From: JBALVT01 sp965262875
GTDB lineage: Bacteria; Pseudomonadota; Gammaproteobacteria; Pseudomonadales; Halieaceae
Direction: 5' to 3'
Length of the DNA stretch: 64,000 nucleotides
Assembly (NCBI GenBank): GCA_965262875.1
Contig: OZ253569.1
Location: 4,526,001 to 4,590,000 of the forward strand
Made by a program: the position numbers and the translations under genes. Every line of letters begins with the position of its first letter. Position 1 is the first letter of the stretch. The notes beneath the pieces are model-generated. The model did not search any database. It saw nothing but the letters and a program-made list of their open reading frames with translations, and was not told where the DNA came from. This document shows, piece after piece, positions 46,916 through 56,320 of the stretch.

Positions 46916-47673
46916 TTAGCCTTTCCTCGCTTTTTGGTCTCGCGCCGCTTCGACGCACACTCCTGCGCTTCCTTCATGCGGTACGACTCACCCTCAATGG
47001 CGATGACCTCGCTGTGATGGACTAAACGGTCAATCAGGGAGACCACACACGCGGCATTGGGGAACACGTCATTCCACTCGCCAAACGGACGGTTCGTTGT
47101 CACCAAAGTTGAACATTTCTCATAGCGCCGGTTGATGATTTCAAACAGCAAGTCAGCATGACGATTGCTGTAGGAGAGGTAGCCCACTTCATCAATTACC
47201 AGCAAGGCGGGCCTGGCGTAGTGTTTCAATCGACGCTGCAGGGCATTGGCGCCATCCTGACCTGCCAGGTCGTTGAGCATCGCCGCTGCGGTGGTAAACA
47301 GCGCCGTATAGCCGTGCATGACAGCGTTATACCCCAGGTTCTGGGCGATCATCGATTTGCCCACGCCGTTGCTGCCCAGCAGGATAATATTGCTGGCCGT
47401 GTCCATAAAACCCAGTTGCATCAGGGCATGAATCGCTTGTGGGTCGATAGCGCTTGGCCACTGCCAGTCAAACTCACTCATCGGTTTGAACCGGCCCAGC
47501 CTGGCGCTGCTCAGGCGCCGTTCGAGTGAGCGCTGTTTGCGCTCGGCAAGCTCCCAGGCGATGAGCTGTGCCCGCCAGGGGTATTGCTCGTCGGTGATCT
47601 CGCCCCAGTGCGCCAGCACGCCGTGGAGCTTCAGTTCAAGTGCCTGCTGTTTGAGTTGCTCGATATCAATCAT
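46912..47673 (-). CDS. istB: IS21 helper ATPase IstB, copy B
   Basis: Same 253-residue AAA+ ATPase as in copy A (Walker A LLGSNGVGKS, Walker B LLVIDEVGYL). The start at 47673 overlaps the istA stop by 8 bases. With the intact IstA this copy could be fully active. Confidence 0.92.
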   Translation of the reverse strand: MIDIEQLKQQALELKLHGVLAHWGEITDEQYPWRAQLIAWELAERKQRSLERRLSSARLGRFKPMSEFDWQWPSAIDPQAIHALMQLGFMDTASNIILLGSNGVGKSMIAQNLGYNAVMHGYTALFTTAAAMLNDLAGQDGANALQRRLKHYARPALLVIDEVGYLSYSNRHADLLFEIINRRYEKCSTLVTTNRPFGEWNDVFPNAACVVSLIDRLVHHSEVIAIEGESYRMKEAQECASKRRETKKRGKAK

Positions 47674-49165
47674 CGGTATCATCTCCTGTCTCGCTTCGGG
47701 TGCCATTGAGCTTGTCGTAATCGGCAAGCCGAGCCAGCTTGACGCTGTAGTGTTTGACCTTCGCCGGCACGGCGACAGCAAGCGGTGGCGGCAGGTGCTG
47801 TTCATCACGGCGGCGCTCAAGAACGTGCTGCACCGCCTCCGGGTAGGGTGATTGCCGATCAAGTGCTTCACCCAGAGCTACATGCAGCTCGTCCCGCCCA
47901 TAATCATCAAGCAGTTGATTGAGTAACCGGACCGTGGTTTTAATGACATGTCCACGCTGTGCCGATTGCTGCAGCAGCGTCTGGGCGTGCGCCGAAGCAT
48001 GGCTCAGGCGATCCTGACCCCGGTGTAGTTTGGCGTGGGTTTTCTCCAGCCATAGGGCATTGATATGCGCCTCCTGTTCGATTTGCTCCCCTTTGCCAAA
48101 GCTGCGCTGATGCTCAGCAATGCATTGATCGCCCTCCACTATCTGGAGCCGCTCCAGGTCAGCGCTCACGCTCAATGGCTTGTGCACGTATTGATGGGGA
48201 ATGGAGTAATCATTGAGATCGAAGCGAACATAAGGGGTTTTGGCGGCCCGCACGGGCTGTCTCTCATGGGTATCAAAGGGATTATCCGGCAAACTCACCT
48301 GCTCCTGTAAGAAGGCTTCCCTGACCGTCAACGTACGCTCTTCAGGGCAAGCCCGATCAGCACTCACACCCTGGCACCAGTGCTCAGCTTGCGCATTGAG
48401 TTCGGCCAGTGTTTGCCAGTGACGAGCGGCAAAGAAATTATCGCGAATATAGCGAATCGCTCTTTCTACCCGGCCCTTTTCATTGCCCCGGGCCACCGCC
48501 ACCGGGCGTGGTTCGAAGCGATAGTGGGCTGACAAGGCCAGCAAGGTGGGGTGGAAGCGGATGGCGTCACCGTGGCGCTCCAATACGGCCGATTTAAGGT
48601 TGTCGTACAGCAGCACCTTTGGCAATCCTTGCCAGGCCTCGAATGCCGCTACATGGCCGCGTAAAAAGTGCTCCATTTGCTGGTTGAGATAAAAGCGCAA
48701 GAAGATCTGTCGCGACCAGCTCAGCACCATCACAAACGCCATTAACGGCCGCCGGGCCTTGCCGATCTGAATATGCCCGAACGAACCCCAGTCAACCTGG
48801 GCTTGCTCACCGGGCAGGGTTTTTAGGCGTAAATACGCCTCGGGCAGCTTGCGCGGCCGCAGTTCACTGATACGCTGGCGAAACTGGCTGGGGCCACCGG
48901 GGTATCCCCGCAGGCGGGCCATTTCATACAAGCGGGCCGCCGTGAGTGTGGGAAACTCCCGCAGGGTGTCGATGACAAAGGGCAGATAGGGGTCGATGAT
49001 CGACGCACGGCGAGTGCGCTCCACCTTGGGCAGGCCAGCCTGTGCCAGTACCCGATCAACCACTGAGTGGTGAATGCCAAGCTGGGTCGCAATGGTGCCC
49101 GTTCGCCACTTCTCAACAAAATGGTAGCGCAGTATTTTTGCTTCAGTTTCTTTGCCGATGGCCAT
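47666..49165 (-). CDS. istA: IS21 transposase IstA, copy B (intact)
   Basis: Protein of 499 residues. The N-terminal HTH (KWRTGTIATQLGIHHSVVDRVLAQAG) is followed by the DDE integrase core (LPGEQAQVDWGSFGH, PKVLLYDNLKSAV, ARGNEKGRVERAIRYIRDNF) and a C-terminal domain rich in basic residues. It performs cut, copy and join steps with IstB. It is full length, unlike copy A, and could supply transposase in trans. Confidence 0.95.
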   Translation of the reverse strand: MAIGKETEAKILRYHFVEKWRTGTIATQLGIHHSVVDRVLAQAGLPKVERTRRASIIDPYLPFVIDTLREFPTLTAARLYEMARLRGYPGGPSQFRQRISELRPRKLPEAYLRLKTLPGEQAQVDWGSFGHIQIGKARRPLMAFVMVLSWSRQIFLRFYLNQQMEHFLRGHVAAFEAWQGLPKVLLYDNLKSAVLERHGDAIRFHPTLLALSAHYRFEPRPVAVARGNEKGRVERAIRYIRDNFFAARHWQTLAELNAQAEHWCQGVSADRACPEERTLTVREAFLQEQVSLPDNPFDTHERQPVRAAKTPYVRFDLNDYSIPHQYVHKPLSVSADLERLQIVEGDQCIAEHQRSFGKGEQIEQEAHINALWLEKTHAKLHRGQDRLSHASAHAQTLLQQSAQRGHVIKTTVRLLNQLLDDYGRDELHVALGEALDRQSPYPEAVQHVLERRRDEQHLPPPLAVAVPAKVKHYSVKLARLADYDKLNGTRSETGDDTDD

Positions 49166-49204
49166 GACTGCCCTCCGATTGATGACTCCTGTCCAGCCGC
49201 TGCA

Positions 49205-49630
49205 CTAATGTCGCCGGAATCTGCGCCTGAACTGACTGCTCTGCAGAAAATCACTGCGCAAAAAGGGACCGCAGACCGCGCCACAGTGATGGCAGCGCAC
49301 GGTGGCGTCAGTTTTACCCGGCATATCGGCCCTTTTGATCTCATCAGGCACGGTTTGCAGTAGATCACGGAGTATTATTGCCAGAGAACGGTGATGCGTT
49401 ACTTTTTGTTGTTGCCGTTCTCGATAACGCTGTTGGCGAGCGGCATTATTCATGCGACCCGGGCGAGTGGCCTGGTACTTCGCTCTGGCTCGTTTAATGG
49501 ATTCCTTTCTGGCTTCCTGGCTGCAACCATCGGTGCAATACCGCTGGCCGCGATCACAGTGGGTACAGACGATGACCTGGGCGTAGCAGCGACAACAGTG
49601 GTAGAGACGGCTGGATGATGGCATCGACAC
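49205..49630 (-). CDS. Cys-rich protein at the leading end of IS21 copy B
   Basis: Identical 141-residue zinc-ribbon-like protein as in copy A, 39 bases before istA. It may regulate or assist transposition. Function unknown. Confidence 0.6.
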   Translation of the reverse strand: MSMPSSSRLYHCCRCYAQVIVCTHCDRGQRYCTDGCSQEARKESIKRARAKYQATRPGRMNNAARQQRYRERQQQKVTHHRSLAIILRDLLQTVPDEIKRADMPGKTDATVRCHHCGAVCGPFLRSDFLQSSQFRRRFRRH

Positions 49631-49918
49631 AAAGGTCGATGAGGGCTGGATTTATTCCCATTATGTGCAACACTTAACGGGTCGTGGACCTGCACGGTTT
49701 TTTTGGGTATGGCGCCAGCGTTGACCGTAAAATCTGTGGTGGCGTCATACCGTTCTCAGCGACACTTATTCTTATAGTCCCTACGCTTGAATCGTGCCTG
49801 CTTATTGGTCGCTCTTGAGTGTGACTGGGCCGCAGTTCTACCGCGCCGATTCTAATACGCCGAGATCCGTCTATTTCAAAATTCGGCAAATAGCTGCGGT
49901 TTTGGAGTGGCGTCTACA

Positions 49919-51718
49919 ACACTCAGTGGCACTCGTTCACAAGCCACCCTCGTGCCCGCACTGAATAAGATGGCAGTGTCGTTTCAAAGCGGTCGCCAAA
50001 TACCCGAGGGGATGCCGCTATCGATCATCCCGGAGCGTCAACGACGGCACGTGCTACAACCCGATGGTTCGCTCAACCGGAATCGCTACGAGTATCTCGT
50101 CTATCGTCAGTTTCGCGATCGCCTCGAGGGTGGCGATATCTTTTGCTCAGAGAGTACTCGTTACCGCAGTTTGGAAGACGACCTTGTCGACACTAAGGTA
50201 CTCGAGAACAAAGGCGTCTTGCTTCCTGAGCTCGGACTTGTGGCAGCCAGCTCGCCTATCAAGGCGCAGCTCGATCAATTGCGTGACACACTCGGTTCAC
50301 GCTATGAGGAAGTGAATAATCGCATTAAGGCTGGCGCCAACCCCTATGTGCAGCTCCGAAAGGGGCGACTGGTATGGTCACGGAGTTTTGAAGGAGACGA
50401 CCCGGTCGAACACGAGCCTTTGTTCGATGCCGCGGATCGTATCGACGTTGACCAGTTATTGCTACAGGTCGATCGGCGCACGCACTTCCTATCAGCTTTT
50501 GAGCACGTGACGGGCCGCTATCAACGGGGGAGGGTGAGTAAACCCCTTCTGGTAGCAGGTCTCATGGCCTACGGCACCAACATGGGCTTGGGGCGTATGG
50601 CGGAAATCTCAAATTACACGCGGGATCAATTAAGTACGTCAACAGCCAATTTTGTCCGCCTGGAGACCTTGCGCGAAGCCAATGACCGGCTGGCGGATGC
50701 CACGGCGAAACTCCCTATCTTCCGTTATTTTGATATAGGCGAGATCGTCCATTCATCCAGTGATGGCCAGAAATTTGAGACCGCGATTCCCACAATCAAC
50801 TCTCGCCATTCATCCAAGTACTTTGGTCTCAAAAAGGGTGTCGTGGGCTATACGATGCTGGCCAGCCATGTGCCGCTGAGTGCACGGATTATTGGCGCCA
50901 ATGAGCATGAAAGCCACTACGTCTTTGATGTGCTGTTTAATAATACATCCGATATTCAACCGAGTATGCACTCTACGGACACGCACGGGGCTAACCAGGT
51001 CAACTTCGCATTACTGCATTTCTTTGGCTACCGGTTCGCTCCGCGGTACCGGGACTTTAAACACAAGATTGAAACTGGTTTGTATGGATTTGAAAACCCG
51101 AGAAGTGTGACGGGCCCCCTCAAACCCCTACGGCGGGTACGGGAAGACTTAATGATTACGGAGTGGCCAAACATTGAACAGATTTTGCTTTCCCTGGCCA
51201 TGAAATCCACATCTCAGAGCGTCATTGTCTCCAAGCTGTCCACCTATCGGCGTCAAAACCGAACGAAACAGGCACTGTGGGAATACGATCGTATTATCCA
51301 GAGTCTTTACCTTCTGGATTATATCGATTCGCCGATATTGCGGCAGAATGTTGGCAAGGCACTGAACCGGGGAGAGGCCTATCACCGGCTCCGGCGGACC
51401 ATCGCTTACGCGAACGGTGGCCGGTTCCGGGTTCGGTCACAAAATGAACAGGAGATATGGAACGAGTGCGCCAGATTAATTGCGAACGCGGTGGTTCACT
51501 ACAATGCGATGTTGTTATCTGAAATGGTGAAAGTTTTTGAAAAGCAAAAAGATAGCGAATCTCTGAAGAACTTAGAGAGGATATCCCCACTCGCATGGCA
51601 GCATGTCAATTTCTATGGTCGATACCAGTTTGATAGGGATTTCAAGCCTCTGAACTTCGCCCAAATGGCCAGCCAGATAACAGCCTCTGGCGCGCTGCCG
51701 TGGAGAAATCAGGGGTAA
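49919..51718 (+). pseudogene. tnpA: Tn3-family transposase TnpA, N-terminus cut off by IS21
   Basis: About 600 C-terminal residues of a protein that is normally near 990. The catalytic core is visible (PTINSRHSSKYFG, HSTDTHGANQVNFALLHFFGYRFAPRYRD, LRRTIAYANGGRFR with following acidic helix) and the tail reads ISPLAWQHVNFYGRYQF. The N-terminal DNA-binding part is missing because IS21 copy B joins at 49918. Inactive. A candidate Tn3 terminal repeat lies 20 bases after the stop. Confidence 0.92.
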
Positions 51719-51737
51719 TTAGGAGGGCCGATTTTGG

Positions 51738-51774
51738 CTACTGCACCTTTTCGGCGGTTTGGGCCAAAATAGCC
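51738..51774. repeat. 37-bp repeat, copy 1; candidate Tn3-family terminal repeat
   Basis: Matches 57350-57386 in the same orientation at 31 of 37 bases (core CTACTGCAC, TTTTCG, CAAAAT). Its length, close to the 38 bp of Tn3 ends, and its place just after tnpA suggest it is the transposon's right end. The IS91 transposase loses similarity to its family exactly here. Confidence 0.55.
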
Positions 51775-52391
51775 AGATACTTGGCGCGAAATACCCTGGA
51801 GAGCGCCCGTACCGGGAACAAAAAACCGGGCCTGGCGGGAATCCAGTGCTCGCCATCACCGTTCAGGGCGCCGCCGGTGACCACAGCGTGGACATGGATA
51901 TGCTGATCAAGCCGCTGCCCCCAGATATGCAGCACCATGGTGATGCCCACGTCGCCGCCGATCCAGCGGGGATTGCGACCAAATTCCAGCAAGGTGTGTG
52001 CGGCAGCATGGAACAGCAGTCGATAAATGACCCGGGGGTTACCCTGGGCCAGGGCATTGAGCCGGTGGGGCAGTGTGAAGACCAGGTGCCAGTAATCGAT
52101 ATCGAGGAGGTCGGCACACTGGCGTTCGAGCCAACGCTGTTTGGCCAGGGTCTGGCACTTCGGGCAGTGGAGATTCCGGCAGGAGCGATAACTGATGGTG
52201 ATGGCCCCGCAGTGATTGCATTGTGAGCGCTGACCGCCCAGCGCGGCGGTGCGGCACCTGGAGATCGCCCGCAATACCCGGTCCTGCTGCCCTGAGAACG
52301 AGTACGCCTCGCGGTACGCAGATCCGGTGGCGCGCACGATATCCGCCACTTCCAGCGCCGGGCGAGGCGCGGGGGATGCGTGACAGTTCAC
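51738..52391 (-). pseudogene. IS91-family (Y2/HUH) transposase, C-terminus missing
   Basis: N-terminal 217 residues of a protein normally near 400. The zinc-binding region (CNHCGAITISYRSCRNLHCPKC, about 58-79), the DIDYWHLVFTLPH strand and the HUH motif QHIHVHAVVTGGAL are present. The region with the catalytic tyrosines is absent: after ALSRVFRAKYL the frame enters the 37-bp repeat and stops. Insertion of a Tn3 element would explain this. The GTG start is 3 bases after the recombinase stop, so both belong to one element. Confidence 0.88.
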
Positions 52392-52394
52392 TGC

Positions 52395-53249
52395 TCAGGA
52401 CTCAGCGGCGTGGGGCAACTCCAACAGCTCCAACGGCGAGGTCGCCCCGTCGAGATGCGCCTGTGCCAGGTGCAGATAGCGAAACGTCGAGCGAATACTG
52501 CTATGGCCCATCAGGCGTTGGATGACCGGTAGCTCGGTACCGGCCTCCAGCAGGTGAGTGGCGAAACAGTGACGCAGCAGGTGGAGCCCGCCTCCCTTAG
52601 TAATCCCGGCCCGATCACGCGCATTGGCATAGGCATACTAGGCCGCATCACGCGTCAGAGGCCGGTCGAGACGCCTACCGGGAAACAACCACTGGGGTGA
52701 GCGTCGCAGGCACCAGTAGCCGCGCAACTCTGCCAACAGATAGGGGGCCAGCGGCACATAGCGATCCTTCTGGCCCTTCCCCTGTTCCACGCGGATACAC
52801 ATGCGTTCGCTGTCGATATCCGTCACGCGCAACCGAGTCACTTCACCGGCTCGCAACCCGGCGCCGTAGGTGGTCATCAGCAGTGCGCGATGCTTGCGGT
52901 TGGTCGTCAGGGTAAACAGTCGCACGAGTTCCTCATGGCTGAGGATTTCCGGTAGCTTCAGTGGTTCCCTGGCACGGGGTATGAAGAACGCTGTGCTGGG
53001 CCGGTTCAGGGTGACGTGGTAGAGGAACTGCATGCCGTGGCGAATCGTATTGCAGGTCGCCCAGGTCAGGTGTTTCTCCTGACTGAGGTAGAGCAGGTAG
53101 TCCTGAACTTCCTGCACCGAGAGTTGATCGGGACTGCGGTTATAAAACCGGGCCAGGCCGGTCACCGACGTTAGATAGGATCGCTGCGTGTTCTCGGTCA
53201 GATTGCGTATCCGCAGATCGTTGAGCATCTTCTGTCTGAGTATTGTCAT
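52395..53249 (-). pseudogene. IS91-associated tyrosine recombinase with in-frame amber stop
   Basis: From ATG 53249 (GGAGGTGAG ribosome site) the protein has the core-binding domain (MLNDLRIRNLTENTQRSYL) and the catalytic domain (TYGAGLRAGEVTRLR with Arg; after the stop HLLRHCFATHLLEAG and LMGHSSIRSTFRYLH). A TAG at 52640-52638 interrupts it at LTRDAA*YAYANARDRAGI, where relatives have Gln (CAG to TAG needs one change). Both halves are otherwise open, about 284 residues in total. Confidence 0.88.
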
Positions 53250-53539
53250 GGAACTCACCTCCGAATGATGAATGGAAATCACCGGGCACCAGCGGATTAC
53301 TGGCACCCATAAGAAGGAATAGCTGAAAATGGTGAGGTTGGCCTCCAGGGTGGTTCTGGAGACTCAAAGTGGGGAACTCGTCCCTATGATCGAAGCGACA
53401 AAGAGGATTGGATTAAATCTGCGGGGTCTGTCGATCCTGTCAGAGTAAAACCGTGAACCACACCCGCAGGTTGCACCGTCGCGGCCGGAGGACGCGGCTT
53501 AGTTCTATAGGGTTAATCATGAATTTATAAGAATTTTAT
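53250..53539. other. 290 bases of non-coding DNA upstream of the recombinase
   Basis: No gene is seen. It contains a hairpin-like sequence (TCCAGGGTGGTTCTGGA, about 53346) and GC-rich short repeats that could belong to an IS91-type replication end. This is tentative. Confidence 0.4.
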
Positions 53540-54812
53540 CACTGCTGTCCCGTTAAGGAGAAATAAAAAGGTCTGATTCCGCCACAATTGATACAATGAG
53601 ATTGTTTAGAAAACAGTGTATTAATAGAGGGAACCAGACCATGGCGCATTGTAATACGATCCTGCCACAAATACTAAAACCTGTTCCGAGACATGAATTT
53701 GAGACCCTTGCCAAACAACATCATTCAGGTCGTGCTTTTCGTAAAGCCTCCCGCTGGTCACAGTTTGTGTCGCTGACGATGGCTCAATTGTCCGGTCGAA
53801 ACAGCTTGCGCGATATCGTGGACAATATGTCGGCGCAAATGCATCGCCTTTACCACCTGGGTAGCGCGAAGCTGTCGCGATCTAACCTATCGCGCATCAA
53901 TGAAGATAAGCCTTATGCTCTGTACGAAGCGCTGTTTGGAAAACTGTTAACTCGCTGCCAGGGCGTGGCACCTGATCATAATTTCAGATTTAATCACCCG
54001 CTTTATTCGCTGGACGCTTCCACCATCGACTTGTGTTTGTCTGCGTTTCCCTGGGCTGATTTTCGCACCACCAAAGGAGCGATTAAACTGCACGTCGGGT
54101 TGAATCATGCGGGTTATTTGCCCGAGTTTGTGACTATCACAGAAGGGAAGAAGCACGATGTAACAGTGGGCCGCACGCTCAGCTTTCCCAAGGGAAGTAT
54201 TGTTGCGATTGATAAAGCCTACAATGATTACGCTTGGTATAAACAGTTGACAGATAAGGATATTTTCTTTGTTACCCGGCTTAAGAACAATGCAAAATAC
54301 CGTATTATCGAGCGTCGACCAGTGCTGAAAGGAAAAGGTTTGACGTGTGATCAAACGATAGAATTCACTGGCCCCCAGGTCTCCAGGAAATGTCCAGTCC
54401 GCTTAAGGCGGATTGGCTACAAAGATGCGGAGACGGGTAAGCACTATGTGTTTCTAACGAACAATTTCAAACTGGCAGCCAGGACGATCGCCGATATCTA
54501 CAAAGCCAGGTGGCAAGTAGAATTATTTTTTAAGTGGATAAAACAGAATCTGAAAATAAAATCGTTTGTTGGCACGAGCAAAAATGCAGTGATGACTCAA
54601 ATATGGATAGCGATGTGCGTATACCTGCTAATAGCGTTTCTGAAGTTTCAGTCAGCACTCACAAAAAGTATGCAGCAGCTATTGCGATTACTACAGCTCA
54701 ATTTATTTGATAAGCGTGACCTGATGGCGCTGTTGAGGGGTGATCCACCTGATGGCAGGCTGCCTGATGTTAATCAAATGGCACTCATATGAAAGTTAAC
54801 GGGACAGCAGTG
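53540..54812 (+). mobile_element. IS4-family element (1273 bp)
   Basis: Inverted ends CACTGCTGTCCCGTTAA (left) and its exact reverse at the right. A perfect 9-bp duplication GAATTTTAT flanks it (53531-53539, 54813-54821). One intact transposase gene. Confidence 0.95.
53641..54792 (+). CDS. IS4-family transposase
   Basis: Protein of 383 residues from ATG 53641 (MAHCNTILPQ). The DDE core shows YSLDASTIDLCLS (first Asp), GSIVAIDKAYNDY (second Asp) and the IS4 signature Y-x2-R-x3-E-x6-K as YKARWQVELFFKWIKQNLK. The frame is intact, so it may be active. Confidence 0.95.
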   Translation: MAHCNTILPQILKPVPRHEFETLAKQHHSGRAFRKASRWSQFVSLTMAQLSGRNSLRDIVDNMSAQMHRLYHLGSAKLSRSNLSRINEDKPYALYEALFGKLLTRCQGVAPDHNFRFNHPLYSLDASTIDLCLSAFPWADFRTTKGAIKLHVGLNHAGYLPEFVTITEGKKHDVTVGRTLSFPKGSIVAIDKAYNDYAWYKQLTDKDIFFVTRLKNNAKYRIIERRPVLKGKGLTCDQTIEFTGPQVSRKCPVRLRRIGYKDAETGKHYVFLTNNFKLAARTIADIYKARWQVELFFKWIKQNLKIKSFVGTSKNAVMTQIWIAMCVYLLIAFLKFQSALTKSMQQLLRLLQLNLFDKRDLMALLRGDPPDGRLPDVNQMALI

Positions 54813-54832
54813 GAATTTTATAATAAATAGTA

Positions 54833-56187
54833 GGCTCTTCTCCGCTTTGTTGAGTGATTCTAGGTTTTCAAATAGAACATAGATTGATTATCTGGGAGGG
54901 ATGATTGTCTAATTTTGAGTTTGAAGTACTCGGTATCCCTGATGCCCCTGGCGCGCTTACGGATCATTCCTATACTGACATTACCAGCCTCTATCCTGGC
55001 GCTTGTTAGCTTGTGTTTCGCATAATTGCAGATGCCGACACAATGTTTTCTGAGCGATTTTGCGAACTTTTTCAGATAGAGCATGTGTGACTGATCTGCT
55101 ATCAAGCACCAACTTTCCAGTTGCTCTGCCATCCCCTCAAATGAAGTGGCACTCCACAGATACTGAAGCTGTTCTTTTAAAACGTAGAGCGCATTCAGGT
55201 TGCTATTGCTATCCAACAACGTTTGCAGCTTGTTACTTTGTTTCTCACTCAACTTATCCGCATTTTTGAGCAACAGATAATGCGTCCCCTTCATCAGTTT
55301 TTTACCATTCGGATCGGCCTTCCTGAACTCAAGCCGGCGCTGATTATGGATAGCTTTGCTGTAATTTTTCATGACGTGAAAACGGTCAAACACAATGTCT
55401 GCCAACGGCAAGCACTCCCTGACAGCCTTTTGATAAGCAGGGCCCATATCCATAGCTACGGCCTTGATTTTACTGGATGTATCCGGGGAGAGATGTTTTA
55501 GAAATCTTGCAAACACCTCGGCAGTTCGACCAGCTTCCACCCAGACCAGATGACCTCCGACCATATCGTAGACCACCGTCATATAGTCATGGCCTTTCGC
55601 CCTGGCAACTTCATCGACACCAATATATTCCAAGCCAGTCAACTGTGCAGGATCAAGCGCAGGGAGCGTTTCCATCAGGTATGCCTTGTCGATATTCTTT
55701 ACTGTCTCCCATCGTATCCCCAAATGCCTGGAGACGGCCTGAATAGACATATGGCGGCATAATCCACTGATCAGTCGGCAAAACCGGTGGGTGAAACGGC
55801 ACCCTTTATCGACAAAATCACACGCCTCAATGCGGCGCTCGCCCTTGCTAATAAACACTTGGGCCAGTTCAATGTCGAGCACACATGGATACCCAAAAAG
55901 GGGGATATCCTTAACCTGCCGGCGAATATGCTGGTTGATAGTTCCCTTCTTGCCTGTGGTGGGGTCTATAGTGCTCCTGCGGGCGTCCCGGCTACAGTGA
56001 ATAACAATCTTGTCACCCTCTTCGTCCAGTTTAATTTCATTTACACGTTGCCCCGTGAGGTTTAAAATACTCCGTGAGATGTTGATGGTCATATACCTGC
56101 CCTATGTAAAGTTGTCATAAACCAAACATATCAACAGGTTACTTGATGGTCAGCATCTTTTTTCACTCAACAAAGCGGAGAAGAGCC
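54833..56187 (-). mobile_element. ISL3-family element (1355 bp)
   Basis: Inverted ends GGCTCTTCTCCGCTTTGTTG (left) and its reverse at the right. A perfect 8-bp duplication AAATAGTA flanks it (54825-54832, 56188-56195). It sits only 11 bases beyond the IS4 target duplication. Confidence 0.95.
54860..56092 (-). CDS. ISL3-family transposase
   Basis: Protein of 410 residues. N-terminal region with DNA-binding helices (MSIQAVSRHLGIRWETVKNID) and the DDE core YIGVDEVARAKGHDY, VAMDMGPAYQKAV and ARIEAGNVSIGMIRKRARG. Intact frame. Only distantly similar to the ISL3 transposase at 17182, so the two are separate arrivals. Confidence 0.93.
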   Translation of the reverse strand: MTINISRSILNLTGQRVNEIKLDEEGDKIVIHCSRDARRSTIDPTTGKKGTINQHIRRQVKDIPLFGYPCVLDIELAQVFISKGERRIEACDFVDKGCRFTHRFCRLISGLCRHMSIQAVSRHLGIRWETVKNIDKAYLMETLPALDPAQLTGLEYIGVDEVARAKGHDYMTVVYDMVGGHLVWVEAGRTAEVFARFLKHLSPDTSSKIKAVAMDMGPAYQKAVRECLPLADIVFDRFHVMKNYSKAIHNQRRLEFRKADPNGKKLMKGTHYLLLKNADKLSEKQSNKLQTLLDSNSNLNALYVLKEQLQYLWSATSFEGMAEQLESWCLIADQSHMLYLKKFAKSLRKHCVGICNYAKHKLTSARIEAGNVSIGMIRKRARGIRDTEYFKLKIRQSSLPDNQSMFYLKT

Positions 56188-56320
56188 AAATAGTAAGGTA
56201 TACGATACACATTACATCTTACTTATTGTAGATTGGCCACACCATAAAATGTTTATGTTAAATAGGGTGGGGGCTCAGGTCTGAATTTGGCCGATGGATC
56301 CGACTCGGGAGTTGAAAAAC

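Larger units (their letters stand above)
46629..49918 (-). mobile_element. IS21-family element, copy B (3290 bp, intact genes)
   Basis: Same ends (TGT...ACA) and gene order as copy A at 11159-14450; I see four substitutions and the 2-bp istA difference. No target duplication: the left flank ends TATGG and the right flank begins ACACT. The left flank is a Gfo/Idh gene and the right flank is the middle of a Tn3 transposase, so this copy marks a rearrangement junction. Confidence 0.95.
51775..53539 (-). mobile_element. Remnant IS91-type element with tyrosine recombinase (limits approximate)
   Basis: Contains a tyrosine recombinase followed by the truncated IS91 transposase on the minus strand, an arrangement known for one group of IS91-like elements. 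The left end is cut at the 37-bp repeat; the right end lies somewhere in the non-coding 53250-53539. Confidence 0.65.

Noticed and set aside
11159..49918. Functional composite transposon bounded by the two IS21 copies
   Set aside because: The copies have unrelated outer flanks, only one has a target duplication, and one istA is broken; a simple composite movement is not supported.
51863..52525. Extra GC-rich frames around the IS91 genes
   Set aside because: They are shadows of the transposase and recombinase; long open frames in all directions are expected at this base composition.
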